Source: Chthoniobacterales bacterium (GTDB taxonomy: Bacteria; Verrucomicrobiota; Verrucomicrobiia; Chthoniobacterales; UBA10450). From it: a stretch of DNA of 48,896 bases. Below are positions 42,390-48,896 of this stretch, piece by piece (within the stretch, counting starts at the first letter, position 1; every line of letters starts with the position of its first letter). The position numbers and the translations under genes are program-made. The stretch is taken from assembly GCA_013815325.1 (NCBI GenBank), contig JACDGM010000017.1, positions 1 through 48,896 of the forward strand, in the 5' to 3' direction. The notes under the pieces are model-generated. The model was not told where the DNA came from and ran no database searches. It was given only the letters and a program-made list of their open reading frames with translations.

Positions 42390-43332
42390 ATGAGCGACGC
42401 ACCTCAGTCTCTTGCCGGCAAAAACATTTTCGGCACCACTTTTAATCTGGGCAAAGAAACCTTCCGCCAATGGCTGGAGGATAAGGCGCCCCAGCTCGGA
42501 GCAGCTCTCGCTTACTACACCGTCTTCTCGCTCGCGCCGCTCATTCTCGTCCTCCTCGCGATCCTCGGTTTCATTTTTCGCAACGATCCGGGCGGCGCCT
42601 GGCAAAAAGTGACCCAGCAGTTAAGCTACTTTCTCGATCGCAGCGCCATCGACGTCATCCAGGGCATCGCTCAGAAGGCGTCGCAGCCGGGCAAAAGCGT
42701 GCTCGCGACAATCATCGGCGTGGCGCTGGCGCTCCTGGGAGCGAGCGGCGTGTTCGGGCAATTGCAGGATGCGCTCAACACAATCTGGGGTGTAAAGGCT
42801 AAGCCGGGCGCCGGAATTTGGGGATTTCTCCGGACGCGTTTCCTTTTCGTTCGCGATGGTCGGCGGCGTCTGCTTCCTGCTTCTCGTCTCGATGACGGTC
42901 GAGAGTTTGCTCAAAACCTTCAGCCATTACGTGCAAGCGCATCTGCCAGGTGGTTCCGCCATCGCGATCGCGGTCTATCTGCTTTTCGATTTCGGCGTTA
43001 TGGTTCTTCTGCTCGCGATGATTTTCAAATTCCTACCTGACGCAAAAATCCGCTGGCGCGATGTCTGGCTCGGCGCCGCCATTACCGCGATCCTTTTTGG
43101 GCTCGGAAAATGGGCCCTCGGTCTCTACCTCGCGAGCGGCTCAGCTGCTTCGGCATACGGCGCGGCCAGTTCGCTCATCACGCTGTTATTGTGGGTTTAC
43201 TATTCCTCGCAGATTCTGCTTTTGGGCGCGGAGTTCACCCAGGTTTATGCCGACCATTTCGGCTCTCACGTTGTGCCGGATGAACACGCCGTGCGCATCG
43301 AGAAACAGGAGATCGAAAAGCCGGCCTCCTGA
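42390..43332 (+). pseudogene. YihY/BrkB family membrane protein with a frameshift
   Basis: The first frame (from ATG 42390) gives GAALAYYTVFSLAPLILVLLA, the YihY signature, up to LNTIWGVKAKPGAGIWGFLRTRFL. Translation then continues in another frame as FAMVGGVCFLLLVSMTVESLL and on to SSLITLLLWVYYSSQILLLGAEF and QVYADHFGSHVVPDE, the family's C-terminal end. One extra T in the TTTT run at 42844-42847 explains the break. Restored, the protein has about 313 aa and six helices. Function in the family is unclear; it was formerly called RNase BN by mistake. Either a recent mutation or an assembly error. Confidence 0.85.
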
Positions 43333-43424
43333 TTTCCAGATCGAGACCAGATGGTCGCGCGGACGGCATTTCCGCTTGTCACAGCGACCTGCTTGTGTGA
43401 GTTTCACCGACTTTTCCCAAGGCT

Positions 43425-43784
43425 ATGGCTTACGCAATCATCAAAACGGGCGGCAGACAATACCGCGTCGCAGAGGGCGACACGATCGACGTGGATTTGC
43501 TGGAAGGCGACGTAGGCGCGAAGACGACATTTGGCGAGGTGCTCCTGCACGCCGATGGGGAGAATCTGACCCACGGCAGTCCGTTGGTTTCCGGAGCCAG
43601 CGTCATGGGCGAAGTCGTTGAACAGCGCAAAGACAAGAAGGTGATCGCGTTTAAATATCGCCGTCGAAAAGGCTATCACCGCACGGTCGGCCATCGCCGC
43701 AAGCTCACGCGCGTGAAAATCACCGGGATCAGCCTCGACTCGAAAACGAAGAAAGCCGTCACCGCAAAAGACCCGACCGAATAA
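43425..43784 (+). CDS. rplU: 50S ribosomal protein L21 (bL21)
   Basis: bL21 binds 23S rRNA in the large subunit. The 119-aa product starts MAYAIIKTGGRQYRVAEGDT, and carries FKYRRRKGYHRTVGHRRKLTRVKI, the family's basic rRNA-binding signature. It is followed 33 bases later by rpmA in the standard rplU-rpmA pair. Confidence 0.98.
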   Translation: MAYAIIKTGGRQYRVAEGDTIDVDLLEGDVGAKTTFGEVLLHADGENLTHGSPLVSGASVMGEVVEQRKDKKVIAFKYRRRKGYHRTVGHRRKLTRVKITGISLDSKTKKAVTAKDPTE

Positions 43785-43817
43785 TTCGTCTCTCAGTCTC
43801 AATTCTCAACTTCCCCA

Positions 43818-44081
43818 ATGGCCCACAAAAAAGGACAAGGTAGCGTCAAGAACGGCCGTGACAGCGTCAGCAAGCGGCTCGGTGTGAAAAAATTTGGCAG
43901 CGAAGTCGTCGTCGCCGGCAACATCATCGTTCGCCAGCGCGGCACGAAATTTCTCCCGGGCAAGAACGTTGGCCTGGGCCGCGATTACACCATTTTCGCT
44001 TTGGTGGACGGCCAGGTGCGCTTCGATCGCGCCGGACGCCGCGTCAATGTCCTCCCGGCGGAAGTCGCTTCGGCGAGCTGA
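43818..44081 (+). CDS. rpmA: 50S ribosomal protein L27 (bL27)
   Basis: bL27 sits near the peptidyl-transferase centre. The 87-aa product starts [20 protein letters not shown], with [42 protein letters not shown] in the conserved core. The N-terminus follows directly from Met-Ala-His-Lys-Lys without the cleavable Firmicutes-type leader. Confidence 0.98.
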   Translation: MAHKKGQGSVKNGRDSVSKRLGVKKFGSEVVVAGNIIVRQRGTKFLPGKNVGLGRDYTIFALVDGQVRFDRAGRRVNVLPAEVASAS

Positions 44082-44102
44082 AAACCTCGCCAGCGTGCGC
44101 GC

Positions 44103-44121
44103 TCGTTAGGTCTCGTTAGGC
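44103..44121 (+). repeat. Tandem pair of the window-wide 9-mer upstream of adk
   Basis: TCGTTAGGT at 44103-44111 and TCGTTAGGC at 44113-44121 stand one base apart, a spacing of 10 bases between starts, about one helical turn. They lie in the 119-base gap between rpmA and adk. It is the tightest such pair in the window. Confidence 0.8.
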
Positions 44122-44200
44122 AGATCTTTTTCTCGCCCTCGCAGGCGTCGAGCTTTTCCGCATTGTGCCGGAGACCGCTTTCAGGTATAACGACCAGCCG

Positions 44201-44800
44201 ATGAAATATCACACCTACCTCCTCTTCGGCGCTCCCGGCAGCGGCAAAGGCACCCAAGGCCGTTCGCTCGGATCGATCCCCCGGTTTTTCCATTGCGCCT
44301 GTGGCGATGTCTTTCGCACCATCGACACTCGCACCCGCATCGGCCGCGCATTTCTCGATTTTTCCAGCCGCGGCGACCTCGTTCCGGATGAGATCACGGT
44401 GGAGCTCTGGAAAGCGCGCATCGACGCCGCGGTCGATGGTCACGAATTCAAACCCGATATCGACGTCCTCGTGCTCGACGGCATTCCGCGAAACGTGGGT
44501 CAGGCTGAGATCATGGATGAAATGATCGATGTGCAGAAAGTCTTTCACCTTTCCTGCCCCAATCGCGACGCCCTTTTCGCGCGCTTGAAGAAGCGGGCTT
44601 TGAAAGACAATCGACTCGACGATGCCAACGAAGAGGTCATTAAGCGCCGCCTCCAGACCTACGAGAACGAATCGAAACCCGTCCTTGAGCATTACAAAGA
44701 CCGGGTGCAGGTGGTGGACGCGATGGAGCCGCCGGCCACGGTCTTGTTCAGAATTCTAGGGACGGTTGCCAACGGCACCCATGAGCCAGCAACAGTTTAA
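44201..44800 (+). CDS. adk: Adenylate kinase family protein
   Basis: It interconverts adenine nucleotides (ATP + AMP to 2 ADP). The 199-aa product starts MKYHTYLLFGAPGSGKGTQG (P-loop GAPGSGKGT), then CACGDVFR (AMP-binding region) and LVLDGIPRNVGQAE (DG-x-PR-x-x-x-Q). RLKKRALKDNRLDDANEEVIKRRL carries the conserved LID-flanking Arg/Asp residues. The LID is short, without the Cys4 zinc site. GIPRN replaces the common GFPR, and the N-terminal AMP-binding strand differs, so it is an unusual branch. Cotranscription with the next gene is likely, because their ends overlap by 20 bases. Confidence 0.92.
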   Translation: MKYHTYLLFGAPGSGKGTQGRSLGSIPRFFHCACGDVFRTIDTRTRIGRAFLDFSSRGDLVPDEITVELWKARIDAAVDGHEFKPDIDVLVLDGIPRNVGQAEIMDEMIDVQKVFHLSCPNRDALFARLKKRALKDNRLDDANEEVIKRRLQTYENESKPVLEHYKDRVQVVDAMEPPATVLFRILGTVANGTHEPATV

Positions 44801-45029
44801 GAATTTCACCGCCTCCAGCCTCTACTGCGAGAAATGCAAAACCGCGATGCCGGTGCGCGAGCGTCTTCTCCTCATCCTGCCCGATCGCGAGCTCTACGAT
44901 TATCTTTGCACCGGCTGCGCATCGTCCGTCGGCCAGCGCGAAGTGACCGCGGGCGATAAGTTGATGGCGCGCGCGCCTGCTCCGCGCCGCGCCCGGCCGG
45001 GTGTCGCCCCGCGCGGTCTCATGCCGTAA
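44781..45029 (+). CDS. Small zinc-ribbon-like protein
   Basis: An 82-aa product from ATG 44781 (MSQQQFKNFTASS) with two Cys pairs, YCEKCKT and LCTGCAS, about 27 residues apart. That fits a small zinc ribbon. RELYDYLCTGC suggests a fold around the metal, and the C-terminus is Arg/Pro/Ala-rich and probably disordered. It starts 20 bases inside the end of adk and is followed six bases later by fmt, so it is part of an adk-x-fmt-pyrH-frr string. I do not recognise a family. A role linked to translation or nucleotide metabolism is inference from location. Confidence 0.75.
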   Translation: MSQQQFKNFTASSLYCEKCKTAMPVRERLLLILPDRELYDYLCTGCASSVGQREVTAGDKLMARAPAPRRARPGVAPRGLMP

Positions 45030-45035
45030 GGCGGC

Positions 45036-45971
45036 ATGCGCATCGTCTTTATCGGCACGGGCGAGATCGGCCTGCCGGCGTTACGCGCGCTGCTCGCCAC
45101 GCCGGGGCACGAAGTCGTTGGAGCGGTCACACAACCCGATAAACCCGCTGGTCGCGTGCAACGTTTCCAAAGTTCGCTGATAAAGTCGGAGCTCGTAGGA
45201 ACGTCCATCCCGGTTTTGCAGCCAACGCGTATTAGGGAGGAGGCTGCGGTCGCCGCCCTTCGCGATCTCGCGCCGGAGGTGATTGTCGTGATGGCTTACG
45301 GCCAAATTTTGCCGAGGCGTGTGCTTGAGATTCCTCAGGTCGCCTGCCTTAATCTGCATGCCTCGCTCCTCCCGCGACATCGCGGCGCGGCACCGATCCA
45401 GGCGGCAATCGCCTCGGGCGATGAAGAGACCGGCATCACCGTCATGTACATGGACGAAGGTCTCGACACTGGCGACGTGCTTTCTCAGACGCGGCTGCAA
45501 ATTTCGCCTAACGAAACCGGCGGTTCATTGCACGATCGGCTCGCGCAACTCGCTCCCAACGCACTCCTCGAGGCGCTCGACCTGCTCGACCCCGGCGACG
45601 CTCCGCGCACTCCGCAGGACGCAGCGCGCGCCAGTTACGCGCCAAAACTTGAACGCGCCGATGGCAGGATCGATTGGCAGGAAAATGCCGCAGCGATCGA
45701 ACACAAGATTCGCGCCTTCGATCCATGGCCGGGAGCATTCACCGAAGTGACCTACGCCGCCGGCAAAAAGCGCAATCTGAAAATCTTCCGCGCTTCGCTC
45801 ATTGCCGAGGCTACGGGCGAACCCGGCTCGCTTTCCCGGCTTAACGACAACGTCGTCGTCGCGACAGGCAGCGGCGGGTTGTGTCTGGAACGCGTCCAAC
45901 TCGAAGGCAAGCGCCGGATGAGCGCCGCCGAGTTTTTCCGCGGTTTTTCCTCCCCAATCCCGCATTTCTGA
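45036..45971 (+). CDS. fmt: Methionyl-tRNA formyltransferase
   Basis: It formylates Met-tRNA(fMet) with 10-formyl-THF to start translation. The 311-aa product shows [16 protein letters not shown] at the start, [45 protein letters not shown] (catalytic Asn/His, formyl-THF loop), [16 protein letters not shown] (catalytic Asp) and [22 protein letters not shown] from the C-terminal domain, then GFSSPIPHF. It ends 17 bases before pyrH. Confidence 0.97.
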   Translation: MRIVFIGTGEIGLPALRALLATPGHEVVGAVTQPDKPAGRVQRFQSSLIKSELVGTSIPVLQPTRIREEAAVAALRDLAPEVIVVMAYGQILPRRVLEIPQVACLNLHASLLPRHRGAAPIQAAIASGDEETGITVMYMDEGLDTGDVLSQTRLQISPNETGGSLHDRLAQLAPNALLEALDLLDPGDAPRTPQDAARASYAPKLERADGRIDWQENAAAIEHKIRAFDPWPGAFTEVTYAAGKKRNLKIFRASLIAEATGEPGSLSRLNDNVVVATGSGGLCLERVQLEGKRRMSAAEFFRGFSSPIPHF

Positions 45972-45988
45972 CCGATCATGCGCCGCCA

Positions 45989-46714
45989 ATGGAAAGCGCA
46001 TCGCCCGTTTACAAACGAATCGTTTTGAAATTGAGCGGGGAAGCGTTGCGCGAGAAGGGCGGGCGCGACACCATTTCGCCGCAGATCGTTAAGGAAATCG
46101 CGCGGCAGGTACAGGAAGTCTATGCCCTCGGCGTGCAAATTTGCATCGTCATCGGCGGCGGCAATATTTGGCGCGGGCTCGCCGCCAGCCATCGCGGCAT
46201 GGATCGCACAACGGCCGATTACATGGGCATGCTCGCGACCGTTATCAACGGCCTCGCCCTGCAAAATCAGCTCGAGCAGAGCGGCGTCGTCACACGTGTG
46301 CAGACGGCGATCGAGATGCAAAACATCGCCGAGCCCTTCATCCTGCGTCGCGCCATCCGACACCTCGAGCGCGGGCGCGTCGTCATCTTCGTCGCCGGCA
46401 CCGGCAACCCCTATTTCTCGACCGATACTACCGCCGCCTTACGCGCGAGCGAGATCGGCGCCGACATCATTTTAAAAGCCACGAAGGTCGATGGCATCTA
46501 CGACCGCGATCCCAACGTGCACAAGGACGCGCAGCGCTTCGATCGCATCAGCTACACCGACGCCCTAACGAAACGCTTGCAGGTCATGGATTCGACCGCC
46601 TTCAGCCTTTGCATGGACAACAAAATTCCAATCATCGTTTTCGACATGAACACGCCGACCAACATCCGCGACGTCATCCTCGGCCGTCCGGTCGGCACGC
46701 TCGTGACTGATTAG
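45989..46714 (+). CDS. pyrH: UMP kinase
   Basis: It phosphorylates UMP to UDP, an essential pyrimidine step, as a hexamer. The 241-aa product starts [20 protein letters not shown] (KLSGEAL is the family start), with [81 protein letters not shown] and [19 protein letters not shown]. It lies in the common order pyrH-frr. The frame is open upstream but overlaps fmt. Confidence 0.98.
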   Translation: MESASPVYKRIVLKLSGEALREKGGRDTISPQIVKEIARQVQEVYALGVQICIVIGGGNIWRGLAASHRGMDRTTADYMGMLATVINGLALQNQLEQSGVVTRVQTAIEMQNIAEPFILRRAIRHLERGRVVIFVAGTGNPYFSTDTTAALRASEIGADIILKATKVDGIYDRDPNVHKDAQRFDRISYTDALTKRLQVMDSTAFSLCMDNKIPIIVFDMNTPTNIRDVILGRPVGTLVTD

Positions 46715-46757
46715 CGATTGCCAATCTCTCTGCCGCGGCTTTGTTGCAGCCACTTTT

Positions 46758-47318
46758 ATGAGCGCCGAAGATATTCTTCTCGAAGCCGAAATGACGATGG
46801 ACAAAAGCGTCGACTACATGATCCACGAGTTTTCCAGTGTGCGCACCGGGAAGGCTTCTCCGGCGCTAGTCGAGAACGTCGACGTCGAAGCTTACGGCTC
46901 CTCGATGAAGCTGAAACAGCTCGCCCTTATCACGACGCCTGAGCCGCGTTTGCTCGTCGTGCAGCCGTTCGATGCCTCGACCGTGCGCAACATCGAGAAG
47001 GCTCTGAAAGAATCAAAGATCGGTATCCAGCCGTTGGTCGATGGAAAGCTCATTCGTCTTCCTATTCCAGAGCTTTCCGAAGAGCGGCGCAAAGATCTGG
47101 TAAAATCGCTCAAACAGATGGCGGAGGAAGCGCGCGTGCGGGTGCGGACCAATCGCCGGAGCGCGATGGAGGATGCCAAGAAGATGGAGAAAGCCGGCGA
47201 AGCGACCGAGGACCAGCTTCGCGACATCGAGGGAGAGATTCAGAAATTAACCGACCGCTTCGTGAAATCGATCGATGAACACCTCGAGCGTAAAGACGCC
47301 GAAGTGATGAAGGTGTAG
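46758..47318 (+). CDS. frr: Ribosome recycling factor
   Basis: RRF splits the post-termination ribosome together with EF-G. The 186-aa product shows the family set: AEMTMDKSVDYMIHEFSSVRTGKASPALVENVDVEAYG, PFDASTVRNIEKALKESKIGI, LVDGKLIRLPIPELSEERRKDLVK and VRVRTNRRSAMED, with a helical C-terminus. Standard length. It lies 43 bases after pyrH. A palindromic element follows. Confidence 0.98.
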   Translation: MSAEDILLEAEMTMDKSVDYMIHEFSSVRTGKASPALVENVDVEAYGSSMKLKQLALITTPEPRLLVVQPFDASTVRNIEKALKESKIGIQPLVDGKLIRLPIPELSEERRKDLVKSLKQMAEEARVRVRTNRRSAMEDAKKMEKAGEATEDQLRDIEGEIQKLTDRFVKSIDEHLERKDAEVMKV

Positions 47319-47354
47319 TTGTGCCTAACGAAATCGGCGCACTCTCGCGCACGC

Positions 47355-47511
47355 CTTGTCATCCTGAGCCGGCGAAGCGCGGCGAAGGACCTCGCAAGCG
47401 TCGAGCGGCTTTCGCCAGGCGCAAAATCGCACGAGTAACGATATCGTTAGGCGGGAGAGGCGCGCGACCAATGCGAGGCCCTTCGCCGTCTGCGCGACTT
47501 AGGATGACAAG
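47355..47511. repeat. Palindromic element with CTTGTCATCCTGAG ends
   Basis: Left arm 47355-47396 begins CTTGTCATCCTGAGC and ends CTCGCA. Right arm 47472-47511 begins TGCGAGGCCCTTCG and ends GGATGACAAG. They are reverse-related over about 40 bases with several mismatches. The centre holds a 9-mer (47444-47452). It lies between the convergent frr and WaaF-fusion genes and covers the TAA stop of the latter (47499-47501). Confidence 0.88.
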
Positions 47512-48896
47512 TTTGTCGCGTTGACCACCTCTCCTACGCTGACCGCCTTCATGCAGCGAAAATCGAGCGGACACTCGCGCAGAAAACAGGGACTGCACTC
47601 GACTTGCTGCCTGACGACCACGCTCTTCTTCCCCAGCGGACCCGTTAGGCGCGGCTCCGTCGATCCGAAAACCGCCGTCACCGGCACGCCAAGCAGGGTC
47701 GCGAGGTGCATCGTGCCGGTGTCATTGGTCAGGAGCAGCGCGCACTGCCGTAATTCCTCGATCAAATCTTCGAGCGTTGTCTGGCCGATGCGATTGGTGC
47801 AGGCCTCTCCGAGAATGCTGGCGATCTGCGCGCCAATCTTTTCATCCCTGGCGGTGCCGAAAAGAATCCAGTGACCACCGATGGCCGCAGCAGCCTCCGC
47901 AAATCGCTCGGGCAGCCAGCGCTTCGCCGGTCCGTACTCGGCCCCGGGACATAGACCAAACCGAGGTACGGCACAGATGGCAGGACCTGACGAAGCCAAC
48001 GCAATCTCGTCCGCAGCCGCGTCCACGCCTAACGACCGCGCGAGATCCAGAAAATGCTCCACTTGATGCGGGGGCGACCCCCTGCGTTCGATTGGTTGCA
48101 CGACCTGATGCAAAAGCCAGCGGCGGTGATGTCCCGCGTAGCCCACGCGCCGCGGCACTCCTGCGAGGCAAAGCTCGAGCGCGCTCCGCAGTGAATTCGG
48201 GAAAACAATGCCGGCATCGAACGGCTTCTGCCGCCGAAGCAGCCCGGCCACGGCGGGCAACGACATTTCGCCTAACGAGAGCACTTCGTTCACTCCCGGC
48301 ACCAGTCGCCAGACCGCGCCGAGTTTTTCCGGCGCGAGGATTGTGACGTGCGCATCAGGCCGCCCGCGCTTCATCGCACGGACCGCGGGAATGCTGATGA
48401 CGCTGTCGCCCAGCCAATTGCTCGCCCGAATCAAGATGCGAAACGGCTGCAGTGCCGGCGCGTCTTCGGGAACGAAGACGCCGCGTTTATATTTGCTCAG
48501 AAGCCAGTTGGGACGCGGCGTTTTCCAGCGGTTGTGCACCCAGAACCAATCTTCCGGCGCGCGCCTGATCTCGCTTTCGATCGCGACGTTCGTCCGCGCC
48601 GCGAGCGACTGAACGCTGTCGTTAGGCTGATCGAGCGCTCGAGTGAAAATCATGCGCCATCGCGCCCTTCCGTCCGTGTAAAGCGAAGCGGCTATAAGGG
48701 CCGCGCCGGTCCGTTTGCAGAGCAGGCCAGGCAGCGGCGAAGTCGAAGCAAGCCGTCCGAAGAAAGGCGTCCACAATCCATGATCGCCCGCGTGCTGATC
48801 GCTCAGGATGCCGATCATCCCGCCGCTCCGCAGGAGACCGATCGCTTCCTTGAAGCCTTCGCTTCGGTCGAAAAGCTCCACCCCAAAACGCGCCCG
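47499..48896 (-). CDS. LpxL-type acyltransferase fused to heptosyltransferase (WaaF-like), partial
   Basis: The gene runs off the right edge, so its N-terminus is missing. The first visible 130 residues read as the C-terminal part of an LpxL/HtrB lipid A acyltransferase (EAIGLLRSGGMIGILSDQHA, PFFGRLASTSPLPGLL, RTGAALIAASLY, WFWVHNRWKTPRP). From about residue 145 the same chain is a GT9 heptosyltransferase: RILIRASNWLGDSVISIPAVRAMK, FDAGIVFPNSLRSALE, GVPRRVGYAGHHRRWLL, LCPGAEYGPAKRWLPERFAE, LLTNDTGTMHLATLLGVPVTAVFGSTEP and CSPCFLRECPLDFRCM. No stop separates the two. Both act at the inner membrane in lipid A/LPS core assembly, so a fusion is sensible. The C-terminal codons lie in a palindromic element. 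Confidence 0.9.
   Translation of the reverse strand, partial: RARFGVELFDRSEGFKEAIGLLRSGGMIGILSDQHAGDHGLWTPFFGRLASTSPLPGLLCKRTGAALIAASLYTDGRARWRMIFTRALDQPNDSVQSLAARTNVAIESEIRRAPEDWFWVHNRWKTPRPNWLLSKYKRGVFVPEDAPALQPFRILIRASNWLGDSVISIPAVRAMKRGRPDAHVTILAPEKLGAVWRLVPGVNEVLSLGEMSLPAVAGLLRRQKPFDAGIVFPNSLRSALELCLAGVPRRVGYAGHHRRWLLHQVVQPIERRGSPPHQVEHFLDLARSLGVDAAADEIALASSGPAICAVPRFGLCPGAEYGPAKRWLPERFAEAAAAIGGHWILFGTARDEKIGAQIASILGEACTNRIGQTTLEDLIEELRQCALLLTNDTGTMHLATLLGVPVTAVFGSTEPRLTGPLGKKSVVVRQQVECSPCFLRECPLDFRCMKAVSVGEVVNATNLSS

Larger units (their letters stand above)
1514..48627. repeat. Dispersed 9-mer TCGTTAGGC (reverse GCCTAACGA), about 54 exact copies
   Basis: Counted by eye. TCGTTAGGC starts at 5212, 5641, 7484, 10408, 11059, 12768, 16296, 17124, 17159, 18168, 18920, 19382, 19881, 21240, 21382, 22218, 24225, 24413, 24716, 32837, 34968, 35597, 36068, 36144, 38872, 41406, 44113, 47444, 48619. 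GCCTAACGA starts at 1514, 2741, 7355, 8553, 9870, 10254, 11283, 12432, 21651, 22244, 22808, 23842, 24504, 25304, 26345, 33666, 35412, 36379, 39645, 39935, 40934, 45506, 47323, 48027, 48270. One-mismatch copies include 3779, 8512, 14465, 14954, 17486, 22156, 34138, 34154, 34480, 44103 and 47643. It is found in coding DNA in several frames (SLG, PNE, LTN, VRR) and between genes. None lies in 26.4-32.8 kb. Function unknown. Confidence 0.9.

Overview
The window comes from a high-GC member of the Verrucomicrobiota, most likely a soil lineage near Chthoniobacterales/Spartobacteria. The direct evidence is the partial 16S rRNA gene (1-975, minus strand). At 609-626 it reads GCTGCCACCCGTAGGTGT, the EUB338-III probe signature of Verrucomicrobia, instead of the common EUB338 version. 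Secreted proteins with paired NDNWQ-type C-terminal repeats and the abundance of palindromic repeats fit this. The class-level placement is inference.

Layout. 1-7.3 kb: 16S rRNA, glmS, glgC, a lipoprotein/coiled-coil pair, a small basic protein, a YacP-type NYN ribonuclease and a lone response regulator. 7.5-12.7 kb: UvrD/PcrA-type helicase, a truncated GxxExxY gene, malQ and mdh, with CACAGATG repeats on both sides of malQ. 12.7-16.3 kb: a glycan or small-molecule modification patch with a methyltransferase, a decayed TylF-type methyltransferase and a sulfatase-methyltransferase fusion. 16.3-27.6 kb: purC, a phosphoesterase, a frameshifted nucleotidyltransferase, an M28 peptidase, an outer-membrane barrel, pxpBCA (5-oxoprolinase) with an amino-acid permease, and two secreted proteins including a matrixin-type metalloprotease. 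About 28.0-32.0 kb: an accessory island at the 3' end of a tRNA-Lys gene, holding three uncharacterised genes, one with a HEPN-like RNxxxH motif and one a PD-(D/E)XK-type nuclease. 32.1-48.9 kb: core genes (HAD hydrolase, hemolysin III, AhbAB-like, trpD, birA, nadC, 5'-3' exonuclease, GYF-domain membrane protein, a frameshifted aldehyde dehydrogenase, rsmI, yihY, rplU-rpmA, adk, fmt-pyrH-frr, and an LpxL-WaaF fusion running off the right edge).

The most striking signal is not a gene. The non-palindromic 9-mer TCGTTAGGC occurs about 54 times exactly in 48.9 kb (29 on plus, 25 on minus by eye), plus about 20 one-mismatch copies; about 0.4 would be expected in random sequence. It sits in genes in several reading frames and between genes, and can supply residues next to a start codon or a stop codon. 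It is absent from the 28-32 kb island, as expected for recently acquired DNA. It resembles a DNA uptake sequence or another genome-wide iterated signal, and I do not recognise it as a described one.

A second signal is a set of palindromic intergenic elements of several families. Four genes (HAD hydrolase, 5'-3' exonuclease, GYF protein, WaaF fusion) have their stop codons inside an element arm, so the elements appear to shape 3' ends and C-termini. Several genes carry single-base indels, mostly in short homopolymers; these are either recent pseudogenes or residual assembly errors.
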